Source: DAOTVD01 sp034437075 (GTDB lineage: Bacteria; Chloroflexota; Anaerolineae; Aggregatilineales; J027). From it: DNA of 40,242 bases. Below are positions 17,129-24,777 of this stretch, one piece after another. A model generated the notes under the pieces. The model was not told the DNA's origin and ran no database searches. It saw only the letters and a list, made by a program, of their open reading frames with translations. A program made the position numbers and the translations under genes. How positions within the stretch are numbered: the stretch's first letter is position 1; each line of letters opens with the position of its first letter. The stretch is taken from the NCBI GenBank assembly GCA_034437075.1, contig DAOTVD010000013.1:1-40242 (forward strand), given 5' to 3'.

Positions 17129-18691
17129 ATGCGTAAGCTATTTGTGCCCCTGTTACCTGTCATTCTCCTGCTGCTTGTGCATACGTTCATCCGCACGCAC
17201 GATATTGACGCCCAATTGCCCTATATCGATGAAGGCATCCACGCTGAGCGCGGAACTATCGTATGGGACTTCAATCAGAATCCTGGGCGCCTAAGCGCAG
17301 GAAAATTATTGCTGTACTATTGGCTCGGATTATTCGAAAGCAGTGGCTTAGCGTATTTGCATACGGCACGCCTGGCCATCGCGCTGCTATCTATCGTGAC
17401 GGGGGCTGTGGTGTTTCGCCTGGCGACCATCTTTGGGGGGTATGTCGTCGGGATTTTGGCGCTGGGGCTGTATGCGTTTTTCCCGTATGCTGTCTTTTTT
17501 GAGCGCATGGCCTTGGCCGAGGGCATGGTCGCGATGCTGGTCGGGCTGGTGGCCTGGCGCAGTTGGCTATTCGCGCGGCGGCCCACCTTGCGTGAAGGCG
17601 GGGTGTTGGGGGTTTTGCTAGGGCTCGCCACGCTGACAAAACTCACGGCGGGGCTGGTGCCGCTTTTGCCTGCTCTGGCGGCCCTGGTGTACTGGCGCCC
17701 CAGCGAAATGAACCCGGTGCGCTTTGTGCGGCTCTATGCGCCGCCCTTGGTGCTGGCTGCCGCCATCGTCCTGCTGATGTGGGCGCCACTGGCCATCCCG
17801 GCGGAGCTTTCGCAGGATAGCAACGACCCATTTACACTGGTGGATGATGACAATCGCCGCACCTGGAGTGACCTTTCCGTTTTTGAGTATTTGCGGCGTT
17901 TATCGGGCGAAATTGTGGATTTCGTCGCCCTGCCCGCCATCATCGGCGTCTGGTGCCTTGTGGGGGTGATGTTTGGCCCCGGGTGGCAAGCCGGGCGCGA
18001 AGACAGTTTACCGCGCGATTTGCTATTTCTGATCGCCTGGTTGGTGCTGACCGGCGCGCTGACCGTCCTGACTGCGTTATTGGTGACCTCGCGCTATTTT
18101 ATGCCGCTTTCGGTGCCGTTCGTGATTCTCATGGCCGTGATTTGGGGCCGTATGTGGTATGCGGGGGCGTATCCTCTCTTGTGGCGGGGGGCGGCGCTGG
18201 TGGCGCTGGGCGTCTGGTTCCTGGGCTTTGCGATGCCGCATACGTTTATGACCATCACCGAGCCGCGCGAATTGCCATTCGATAACACCAATCATACGGA
18301 ATATCAAAACGGCGTGCTGATTGGCGAATCTGCCGCGCGGACTGCCGCCGAAACGGTCAATGCCGCCGACCCGGCGATTACGGCCATTTATGGCACCTGG
18401 GAAATCTGCTACCAGATGTATTTTTATCTGACGCGCGAGGTTGAATGCCTGGAACGAGTGGTCACGTATGGCAGTTGGGCCAACCGTCTGCGCAGCGATC
18501 TGCGCGAGCCCGACGATCAGATTTACCTGGTGAATAGCGCCTATTCGGATGAGTTTTTCAGTTCGGTACCGGGGCATCAGGGGCGTTTAGTGGGGCAATA
18601 CGTGCGCGATATGCCTTTTCATCGAGATATACGCATCTGGGCCATCAGCCAGTACGACGGGTCAGCAGATATACCAATTCCTGGTCGATAG
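17129..18691 (+). CDS. GT39/PMT-like integral membrane glycosyltransferase
   Basis: 520 residues with a hydrophobic first segment, many membrane helices up to about residue 390, and a soluble C-terminal part. The first extracytoplasmic loop has QLPYIDEGIHAERG with an Asp34-Glu35 pair, as expected for the catalytic acidic residue of GT-C enzymes (ArnT, PMT, GT39). These transfer sugars from a polyprenyl-phosphate donor to protein, lipid or glycan acceptors outside the membrane. Acceptor and donor cannot be told. Its last 47 bases overlap the 3' end of the convergent rRNA methyltransferase gene. Confidence 0.8.
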   Translation: MRKLFVPLLPVILLLLVHTFIRTHDIDAQLPYIDEGIHAERGTIVWDFNQNPGRLSAGKLLLYYWLGLFESSGLAYLHTARLAIALLSIVTGAVVFRLATIFGGYVVGILALGLYAFFPYAVFFERMALAEGMVAMLVGLVAWRSWLFARRPTLREGGVLGVLLGLATLTKLTAGLVPLLPALAALVYWRPSEMNPVRFVRLYAPPLVLAAAIVLLMWAPLAIPAELSQDSNDPFTLVDDDNRRTWSDLSVFEYLRRLSGEIVDFVALPAIIGVWCLVGVMFGPGWQAGREDSLPRDLLFLIAWLVLTGALTVLTALLVTSRYFMPLSVPFVILMAVIWGRMWYAGAYPLLWRGAALVALGVWFLGFAMPHTFMTITEPRELPFDNTNHTEYQNGVLIGESAARTAAETVNAADPAITAIYGTWEICYQMYFYLTREVECLERVVTYGSWANRLRSDLREPDDQIYLVNSAYSDEFFSSVPGHQGRLVGQYVRDMPFHRDIRIWAISQYDGSADIPIPGR

Positions 18692-19445
18692 GCAAGCGCT
18701 GGGCAGCCCAGGGTAGGCTCTCTAGCGTGTCCTCGAAATGAGTCGCGTAGTGGCTTGCCATACCTTTTTGAGCGCCGCCCAGGCTACGCACCGGAAACGA
18801 TACGACCGCATAGCGGGTTTGCAAGGCAGAGAGCACCGTCTGGGGTGCGTGTTTGTCGATCTGTTCCAGACACGGCAAAGTTTTGAGCACCAGCGCGAGG
18901 TCTGCGGGTGTAGCGGGTACATCCGTCAAAACATCACGCGGCGCTACGTCGCCCTTTACGCCGAATTGCGCGAGCGCATCGGCCAAAAACGCCATCATGC
19001 GTTCGGGAATATCATACGCATCATAGCGTACGTTTGGCCCCAACCCCATCCAGGGCCAAGCTAAGGGATTCAACCCGCAGGCCAGATCAATGATATGCGA
19101 CACCGGCCCAGTTTCCGCAAAAATCGTCGAGTAAAACGTCTCTAACAGCGGCAAGCGCTCGCGCGTGGAGGCATGGCTATGCATGATGTCCTGGCATATT
19201 GCGCGCTGGTCGTCCAGATTGTGGGCTGCTGCGAGCATTTCGCGCCAGACATCGTACGGAAACGCCCCCGCCATATACGCCGCGCTAATCTGGTGTAGCT
19301 TATTTTTAGTCGCTTTGATGGCGTCTTTGGCGCGCTTATGCTTACGCAGTTCTTGCGCGCCAATGCGCCGGATAATCTGCGGTGTGATGTCCTGGTACTT
19401 CGGGCTGGTTTGTACCGCGTTCAGCAAGTCATCCAGGGCCGTCAT
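18645..19445 (-). CDS. Arm/Rmt-family 16S rRNA (guanine-1405-N7) methyltransferase homologue
   Basis: 266 residues, close to the usual 250-280 of the family. The N-terminal helical part includes SPKYQDITPQIIRRI and LRKHKRAKDAIKATKNKLHQI, very like RmtB. HASTRERLPLL (91-101), the SAM motif DLACGLNPLAW (120-130), DLALVLKTLPCLE and SFPVRSLGGAQKGM (216-229) are all hallmarks of the G1405 enzymes. Known members methylate N7 of G1405 in helix 44 of 16S rRNA and confer resistance to 4,6-linked aminoglycosides. The gene starts inside the stop of a receiver gene (ATGA), as the last gene of the LOV-kinase operon. No transposon or resistance gene is near, so it looks chromosomal and native. Activity and target are inferred from sequence. 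Confidence 0.88.
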   Translation of the reverse strand: MTALDDLLNAVQTSPKYQDITPQIIRRIGAQELRKHKRAKDAIKATKNKLHQISAAYMAGAFPYDVWREMLAAAHNLDDQRAICQDIMHSHASTRERLPLLETFYSTIFAETGPVSHIIDLACGLNPLAWPWMGLGPNVRYDAYDIPERMMAFLADALAQFGVKGDVAPRDVLTDVPATPADLALVLKTLPCLEQIDKHAPQTVLSALQTRYAVVSFPVRSLGGAQKGMASHYATHFEDTLESLPWAAQRLPIDQELVYLLTRRTG

Positions 19446-19828
19446 GTAGGGTCAATCAGCTTCATGACATCATCATAAAAGCGGGTCGGGTTTACGGGTT
19501 TAGGATAATAGGCATCAAAGCCTTCTGTTTTGGCAACTTCGGCCACATCCGCCGAATGATAAGCTGTGATGGCCACCACCGGAATATGGGCTGTGTCGGG
19601 GTTGGCCCGAATGTTGACCAGGGTTTCCCAGCCATCCATTTTGGGCAGTGCTAAATCCATGATAATGATATGCGGCTCGATGGTTTCCAAAAGGTCGATA
19701 CATTCGTAACCATTATGCGCAATTTGTACGTGAAACCCATTAAATGACAATATTTTCGAGACCATTTGCACACTGTCGTATTCATCTTCAACGACCAGTG
19801 CCAGCAGATCATTTGCTTCCTTAGCCAC
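19442..19828 (-). CDS. Stand-alone response-regulator receiver protein
   Basis: 128 residues, a receiver domain only, with no DNA-binding or enzymatic output. The acidic pair is Glu14-Asp15, the phosphoacceptor Asp58 lies in IIIMDLALPKMDGWE, a Thr follows in VVAITAYH, and the conserved Lys in YYPKPV. A GTG start is chosen, with AAGGAG nine bases before it. It lies 4 bases after the first receiver gene, and its stop overlaps the methyltransferase start. It may act as a phosphorelay intermediate or by protein-protein contact. Confidence 0.92.
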   Translation of the reverse strand: MAKEANDLLALVVEDEYDSVQMVSKILSFNGFHVQIAHNGYECIDLLETIEPHIIIMDLALPKMDGWETLVNIRANPDTAHIPVVAITAYHSADVAEVAKTEGFDAYYPKPVNPTRFYDDVMKLIDPT

Positions 19829-19832
19829 CCAA

Positions 19833-20240
19833 TTAACTCCTTGATTCCAATGCCTGTTCTAAAAAATGTTTAATCTTTTCCAGTAAATTATCCAGCCGAA
19901 ACGGCTTCGAGATATAGCCATCGAAGCCCGCCGCCATGACCGCTTCTTCATCGCTGGGCATGGCATGGGCTGTCAGCGCGATAACCGGCACGTCATCCAA
20001 CTGCGGTTGCTCACGCATGCGAGCCAGCATTTCCCACCCATCCATATTGGGCATCGACAGATCGAGCAAAACAAAGGTTGGGGTAATGCTTTCCAAAATC
20101 GCCAGGCCCAGATGCCCATCGTCGGCAGTGTAAATCTGTGCGCCGTTATAGGTCAAGATTTTTTCGACCACCTGCACGTTGTCGGGTTCATCATCCACAA
20201 TTAACACAACCCAATCTTGCATGCTATCGAGTATGGACAT
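19833..20240 (-). CDS. Stand-alone response-regulator receiver protein
   Basis: 135 residues from ATG 20240, chosen because AGGAG lies six bases before it and one base separates it from the kinase stop. Single receiver domain: Asp16-Asp17, phosphoacceptor Asp60 in FVLLDLSMPNMDGWE, Thr in VIALTAHA, Lys in YISKPF. No output domain. It is the first gene after the LOV kinase and the most likely direct phosphate acceptor. It resembles the second receiver, so the pair probably arose by duplication. Confidence 0.93.
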   Translation of the reverse strand: MSILDSMQDWVVLIVDDEPDNVQVVEKILTYNGAQIYTADDGHLGLAILESITPTFVLLDLSMPNMDGWEMLARMREQPQLDDVPVIALTAHAMPSDEEAVMAAGFDGYISKPFRLDNLLEKIKHFLEQALESRS

Positions 20241-20241
20241 G

Positions 20242-22437
20242 CTACACTCCTTTCTGGGTTGAGGATTCAACCAATAAAGGTAAATTTACCACAAATGTGC
20301 TCCCCTCTCCGACTCGGCTTGTCAGATGCACCGTACCGCCCATCAGCGTGGTCAGTTTGCGTACGATGGACAACCCCAAGCCGGTGCCGCCATGCTCGCG
20401 CCGCGAGGTGCCATCCACTTGTAAGAATTCCTCAAAGATGATCTCTTGCGCATGGGGGGGGATGCCCATCCCCGTATCGCTCACCACCAATTCCCAACGC
20501 TGATGATCCCCGGGCCGCATCTCGATATGCACCTGGCCTTCATCGGTGAACTTGATGGCATTCGAGAGCAGATTCAGCCCGATTTGCTTCAGGCGTTCCG
20601 GGTCGCCGATCAACGTGGCGGGCAAGTGGGGGTCAAGCCCGCTGATGAGGTGGATTTTTTTATCATCGGCCAAGCCCTTTACCTGAAACATGAGTTCATC
20701 CAAAAACGCCCTGGGTTCGAAGGGTTTACGCGCAATCTGCACGCGCCCCGCTTCAATCTTCGATAGATCGAGCACATCGTTAATCAGCTTCAGGAGGTTT
20801 TCGCCATTGGCCAATACGCGCTTTTGATAATCGGTTTGTTCTTCGTTGAGCGCGCCCGTCATACCGGCCAATTGGATTTCGGTATAGCCGATGATGGCAT
20901 TCAACGGTGTGCGCAATTCATGCGACATAGTCGCCAGAAATTCACTTTTCAGGCGCGTGGATTCTTCGGCTTGTTTGCGCGCGATCGCCAATTCGCGATT
21001 GGCTTTCAGGAGCGCTTCGTTTTGGGCCTGGATTTGGGCTTCGGCTTCTTTGCGCACCGTGATGTCCTGCGTAATGGCCATGCCCGCGATGATATTATCG
21101 TCTGGGTCGCGCACCGGATGCGACAATAGCGCGTAGGTCTGCCCGCCACTGATGATTTCCCCGGTAAATTCTTCCCCGGCGAGTGCCTGAGTAAACGCTT
21201 GTTCGATGATCGGGCGCATCTCTGCGGCGAATAGTTCGCCAATGGGTTGTTTATCGGCGCTGTCACGTTCCGCCAAGCCGAACTCGGCTAAATCGGTGCC
21301 ATCCGCCAACAGCAAGCGCAATTGCTTATCAAAGACCATAATCACGCCATTCGGAAAATTGCGCATCACCGCCCGCAGGCGCGCTTCGCTTTCTTTCAGG
21401 GCTGTTTCGGCCCAGATGCGTTCATAAATTTCTTGCTGAAGTTGATGATTGGTCTGTTCAAGCTCGGCGGTGCGGGCTTCGACCCGTTGCTCTAGGTCAT
21501 TATTGGCCGCTTGTAAGGCGGCGTCGATTTGCAAGCGTTCGGCAATTTCGCGTTCTAGGTGATCATTAGCGGCTTGCAGTTCGCGCGTGCGCTCGCGGAT
21601 TTTGGCTTCCAGTTCATCATACGCCTTGCGCAGTTCTTCTTCCAGGCGTTTTTGGTCGGTAATGTCGTTTTGCACACCGACGAAATAATGTAGCACCCCG
21701 TCTTCATCATAAATAGGCGAAATACGTAAATCATTCCAGAAAAGTGTGCCGTCTTTACGATAGTTGCGCAGCATGACCCGGCAACTACGCCCCTCCTTTA
21801 ATGCGGCGCGGATTTCTTCTAACGCGGATTGGTCGCGGTCATCGTTCTGTAAGAAACGGCAATTCTGGTTAATGATTTCGGGTTGGGTGTAGCCGCTAAT
21901 GCGCGAGAACGCCGCGTTAGAATAAATGAGCGGCATATCCGGCGCCAGGGCATCCGCGATGGTCACGCCCGTGGTCGTGGCTTCCAGGGCACTGCTGCTC
22001 AATTGTAGGCGGGCTTCGGTGGCTTTTTGCTCGGTGATATCACGCCCGACCATGAACAACAAATCATGTTCAACGTCATAGGATGCCGTCCAGGCGATCC
22101 AGCGCGCGCCGCCGTTTTTGTGCAAGCAGCGATGTTCGAGGTACAGATTTTTAGCCGTTTGAGGGCTCCGCGTGAGCCAATCCGCCGTATGGTCACGGTC
22201 TTCGGGATGCACCATATCCAGAAAGCGCGTCTGGACGATAAACGCTGCTTCGTAGTCCAACAGGGTCATGAACGCGGGGTTGAAGCGCTTAAACGTGCCG
22301 TCCTGCAGGTTGAGGATGCACATCATATCCGGCGAAAAGGCAAAAAACTTCGCATATTCTTCTTGCGCTTGTTTGATCGTGTCTGGATCATCGCTGGTGG
22401 TGTCGATGGCACTGTTTAAGCCCTTGTTTTTTGCCAT
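20242..22437 (-). CDS. LOV-PAS sensor histidine kinase (putative blue-light receptor)
   Basis: 731 residues from ATG 22437, which has a strong AAGGAGG site eight bases upstream; an ATG 7 codons earlier is less likely. Order: PAS (about 24-136), LOV (about 145-262), coiled coil (about 262-350), a third PAS (about 350-465), HisKA with His505 in MSHELRTPLN, and HATPase_c with NLLSNAIKF, DTGMGIP and GGTGLGLSI. The LOV domain has QNCRFLQ with the flavin-adduct Cys193, NYRKDGTLFWN and YFVGVQNDIT. These are the residues that bind flavin and form the photoadduct in known LOV proteins. No membrane segment, so it is cytoplasmic. It leads an operon with two receivers and a 16S rRNA methyltransferase. 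Light sensing is inferred from conserved residues. Confidence 0.93.
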   Translation of the reverse strand: MAKNKGLNSAIDTTSDDPDTIKQAQEEYAKFFAFSPDMMCILNLQDGTFKRFNPAFMTLLDYEAAFIVQTRFLDMVHPEDRDHTADWLTRSPQTAKNLYLEHRCLHKNGGARWIAWTASYDVEHDLLFMVGRDITEQKATEARLQLSSSALEATTTGVTIADALAPDMPLIYSNAAFSRISGYTQPEIINQNCRFLQNDDRDQSALEEIRAALKEGRSCRVMLRNYRKDGTLFWNDLRISPIYDEDGVLHYFVGVQNDITDQKRLEEELRKAYDELEAKIRERTRELQAANDHLEREIAERLQIDAALQAANNDLEQRVEARTAELEQTNHQLQQEIYERIWAETALKESEARLRAVMRNFPNGVIMVFDKQLRLLLADGTDLAEFGLAERDSADKQPIGELFAAEMRPIIEQAFTQALAGEEFTGEIISGGQTYALLSHPVRDPDDNIIAGMAITQDITVRKEAEAQIQAQNEALLKANRELAIARKQAEESTRLKSEFLATMSHELRTPLNAIIGYTEIQLAGMTGALNEEQTDYQKRVLANGENLLKLINDVLDLSKIEAGRVQIARKPFEPRAFLDELMFQVKGLADDKKIHLISGLDPHLPATLIGDPERLKQIGLNLLSNAIKFTDEGQVHIEMRPGDHQRWELVVSDTGMGIPPHAQEIIFEEFLQVDGTSRREHGGTGLGLSIVRKLTTLMGGTVHLTSRVGEGSTFVVNLPLLVESSTQKGV

Positions 22438-22559
22438 AGGCCCGGCCTCCTTTTCCATCTCACTGGGGGATCATCTTATGAGAAATCTCGATAAGATGAC
22501 ATGTTCTGTTATCATGTGTTCATGTGTGGCTATCATCGCAATAGAATGTGCTTTTGTCC
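22438..22559. promoter_or_regulatory. Divergent intergenic region with palindromic element
   Basis: These 122 bases separate the LOV-kinase operon from the second methyltransferase operon and must hold both promoters. At 22471-22499 lies a near-perfect palindrome. TCATCTTAT and ATAAGATGA are perfect 9-bp arms, and inside them GAGA-AA-TCTC also pairs, with one unpaired G. No gene ends here, so a terminator is unlikely. An operator shared by both operons or a 5'-UTR hairpin fits. A second short repeat (CATGTGTTCATGTGT, 22513-22527) follows. Confidence 0.6.
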
Positions 22560-23369
22560 ATGACACTCGATATTGATGCCTGGGTACGCCAGGTGCAAGA
22601 TTCTAAAAAGTACCGGGCGGCGGGTATTTCTGAGATGACCATCCGCGCCATTTTGGAAAATGAACTCGCCCATCATCGCTCTGCCAAAGAGGCCGAGCGC
22701 GCCGCGCGCAAAAAACTGCATGAAGTCGTTGCGCCCTATCTAGGAGACCCGGCCTATGCTGATGCCCTGCATACCCTACAAAGGGCATACAACACCCGAG
22801 ATGATTCTATTATACGCGCCGCATTGCGTGAATTGATGGCCGCGCATCATTCCACCGCAGAACGGTTGCCCCTGCTCGATACGTTCTACCCGCGCATTTT
22901 CGCCATAACCGGCTACCCCGCGCGGATACTCGACCTGGCCTGCGCCCTGAATCCGCTGGCCTATCCCTGGATGAACGCGCCCGGTATGGAAATCCTGGCC
23001 TACGACATTCACCAGCAACGCTTAGATTTTCTACGGGCGTTTTTTCATCTGGCAGGCATCCCCGGCCAGGCCATCAACCAAGATATTTTGGTCGAATATC
23101 CGCAGCCACGCGCCCCGGTCGCGCTTTTGCTCAAGGAAGCCGCGCGCATGGAAAAACGCCAGCGAGGGACGGTCGCGCCGCTACTGGCGGCCCTAGATGT
23201 CGAGTGGATCGTGCTATCATTACCCGCCCACAGCCGCACCGGGCGCCGTGACCTGAGCGAGAATTACCAAAAATTGGTAGACCGCCTGCTGGCCGGGCAA
23301 GATTGGCCCGTCACGCCGCTAGAATTCGCTAACGAGACCGTCTATTGCATTCATAAAGCCCATGCTTGA
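22560..23369 (+). CDS. Second Arm/Rmt-family rRNA methyltransferase paralogue (divergent target region)
   Basis: 269 residues from ATG 22560; a GTG 12 bases upstream is the alternative, and neither has a clear ribosome-binding site. It shares the plan of the minus-strand paralogue: DSKKYRAAGISEMTIRAIL, a Lys/Arg-rich helix, HHSTAERLPLLDTFYPRIF (96-114) and the SAM motif DLACALNPLAYPWM (125-138). The expected SFPxRSLGGxxKGM segment is replaced by SLPAHSRTGRRDL (220-232), and the SAM motif has Ala for Gly. It therefore probably still binds SAM, but base or site specificity may differ. It overlaps the RsmF-like gene by 8 nt, placing it in an rRNA modification operon. A catalytically weak or regulatory protein is possible. 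Confidence 0.8.
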   Translation: MTLDIDAWVRQVQDSKKYRAAGISEMTIRAILENELAHHRSAKEAERAARKKLHEVVAPYLGDPAYADALHTLQRAYNTRDDSIIRAALRELMAAHHSTAERLPLLDTFYPRIFAITGYPARILDLACALNPLAYPWMNAPGMEILAYDIHQQRLDFLRAFFHLAGIPGQAINQDILVEYPQPRAPVALLLKEAARMEKRQRGTVAPLLAALDVEWIVLSLPAHSRTGRRDLSENYQKLVDRLLAGQDWPVTPLEFANETVYCIHKAHA

Positions 23370-24777
23370 ACTCGAACATTATCGCGATTACCTCTCGCAA
23401 GCAGAATTTGACGCCCTGCAAGCCAGCTTAGGCATCTCCTTGCCGCAGAGTTTGCGCGTCAATACCTTGCGCCACGCGCCCGACATTGCCCAGGATTGGG
23501 CCGCGCGCTACGCTTGGCTGCTTGAGCCTGCGCCCTTTAGCCCGGCGGGCTGGCGCTTGCGCGATTATGACCGCCAGCTAGGCCGCCGCCGCGAGCATCT
23601 GATGGGCGATTATTTCATCCAAGAAGCGGCTTCTATGCTGCCCGCCGAGTTATTTAGCGCCGCCGATGCGCCTTTAGTGCTGGATATGGCCGCCGCGCCC
23701 GGCGGCAAAACCACCCATCTGGCCGACCGTTTCGCAGATCGGGCACTGATTCTGGCCAACGATAGCAGCGCACGTCGCTTGCACGCCTTGCGCGCCAATC
23801 TGCAAACCTGGGGCGCTGTGGGCGTGGCCATCACACATTTCAAGGCCGAGCACTTCGGCGCTTGGTTCCCGGAAACCTTCGATAAAATCCTGCTAGATGC
23901 GCCGTGCAGTGGCGACACGCTACGCCCCACCAAAGGCCGCAAAGCACGCGCGATTTCCCCCAATGAACGCGCTCAACTCGCCGCGCGGCAAGCTGCTTTG
24001 CTAGAAAGCGCCTTCGCGGCGCTGGCCCCCGGCGGCGAACTGGTCTATTCAACCTGTACGCTCTCGCCGGATGAAAACGAAGCCCATATCGACGCCCTGC
24101 TGCGTCGCTACGCTATGGCGGAGGTCGTCCCCACGCGCTTCGACGCGCCCGGCCTGACGCACACGCCCGAAACAGACTTTCATCCCGCGCTCGCGGATGC
24201 TGTGCGGCTGTGGAATCATCGCTATCACACAGCAGGCTTTTTCGCCGTGTGTCTGCGCAAGACGGATCATGCGCCCACGCTAGCCCATGAGACTCCCCCA
24301 GCCCGCGCTATGGATGATTTGCCTTGGGAACGTGCAACGCCTGATGTATTAGAGACGCTGTGCGGCACCTTGCGCGATGATTATGGCCTGGAAAATCCGC
24401 CCTGGGATGACACGCTCTATGATATTTACGTCAGCCACGACACCCTATATGCCCTCCCGAAACGCCTTTTTGAAACCTTCGGCGGCTTACCCTTATTCGG
24501 CGCGGGCTTGCTCATTGGGGGCTGGATGGCGGATGCCTTTATCCCCTCGCATGAACTCGTCGCGCGCTATTGGCCCGCGTTTACTCAGCGGCGTGTCACC
24601 TTGCCGCCCGAACAGGTCGATAACTGGCTGGCCGGGGCCGATTGGCATCGGGACGCGCCGCCCGATCTACTGGGGCGGGTCGCGCTTTTGCAAACCTCCG
24701 CCGGAGACTACCTAGGGCGGGGGAAAGTTTTGGCCAAGCGCATTCGGAATCTGCTGCCCAAAGGCGCACGCCGCTAA
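23362..24777 (+). CDS. rsmF: RsmF/NOP2-like 16S rRNA m5C methyltransferase
   Basis: 471 residues of the NOL1/NOP2/Sun family. LRVNTLR (31-37) lies in the N-terminal part. SAM motif I is LDMAAAPGGKTTHLA (107-121). Motif IV LLDAPCSGD carries Cys182 and motif VI STCTLSPDENE carries Cys232, the two cysteines of bacterial m5C enzymes. A C-terminal part from about 330 with FGGLPLFGAGLLIGG resembles the RNA-binding domain of RsmF, which methylates C1407 of 16S rRNA. RsmB (C967) has a different N-terminal NusB-like domain, absent here. It overlaps the Arm-like gene before it by 8 nt and rsmE after it by 1 nt. Confidence 0.85.
   Translation: MLELEHYRDYLSQAEFDALQASLGISLPQSLRVNTLRHAPDIAQDWAARYAWLLEPAPFSPAGWRLRDYDRQLGRRREHLMGDYFIQEAASMLPAELFSAADAPLVLDMAAAPGGKTTHLADRFADRALILANDSSARRLHALRANLQTWGAVGVAITHFKAEHFGAWFPETFDKILLDAPCSGDTLRPTKGRKARAISPNERAQLAARQAALLESAFAALAPGGELVYSTCTLSPDENEAHIDALLRRYAMAEVVPTRFDAPGLTHTPETDFHPALADAVRLWNHRYHTAGFFAVCLRKTDHAPTLAHETPPARAMDDLPWERATPDVLETLCGTLRDDYGLENPPWDDTLYDIYVSHDTLYALPKRLFETFGGLPLFGAGLLIGGWMADAFIPSHELVARYWPAFTQRRVTLPPEQVDNWLAGADWHRDAPPDLLGRVALLQTSAGDYLGRGKVLAKRIRNLLPKGARR

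Noticed and set aside
18645..23369. Mobile aminoglycoside-resistance island
   Set aside because: No transposase, integrase, inverted repeats or other resistance genes; the methyltransferases are embedded in native signalling and rRNA-modification operons.
24642..24776. Upstream start extending RsmE by 45 residues
   Set aside because: Similarity to RsmE begins at MHHFFVPP, and ATG 24777 overlaps the preceding stop as TAATG.
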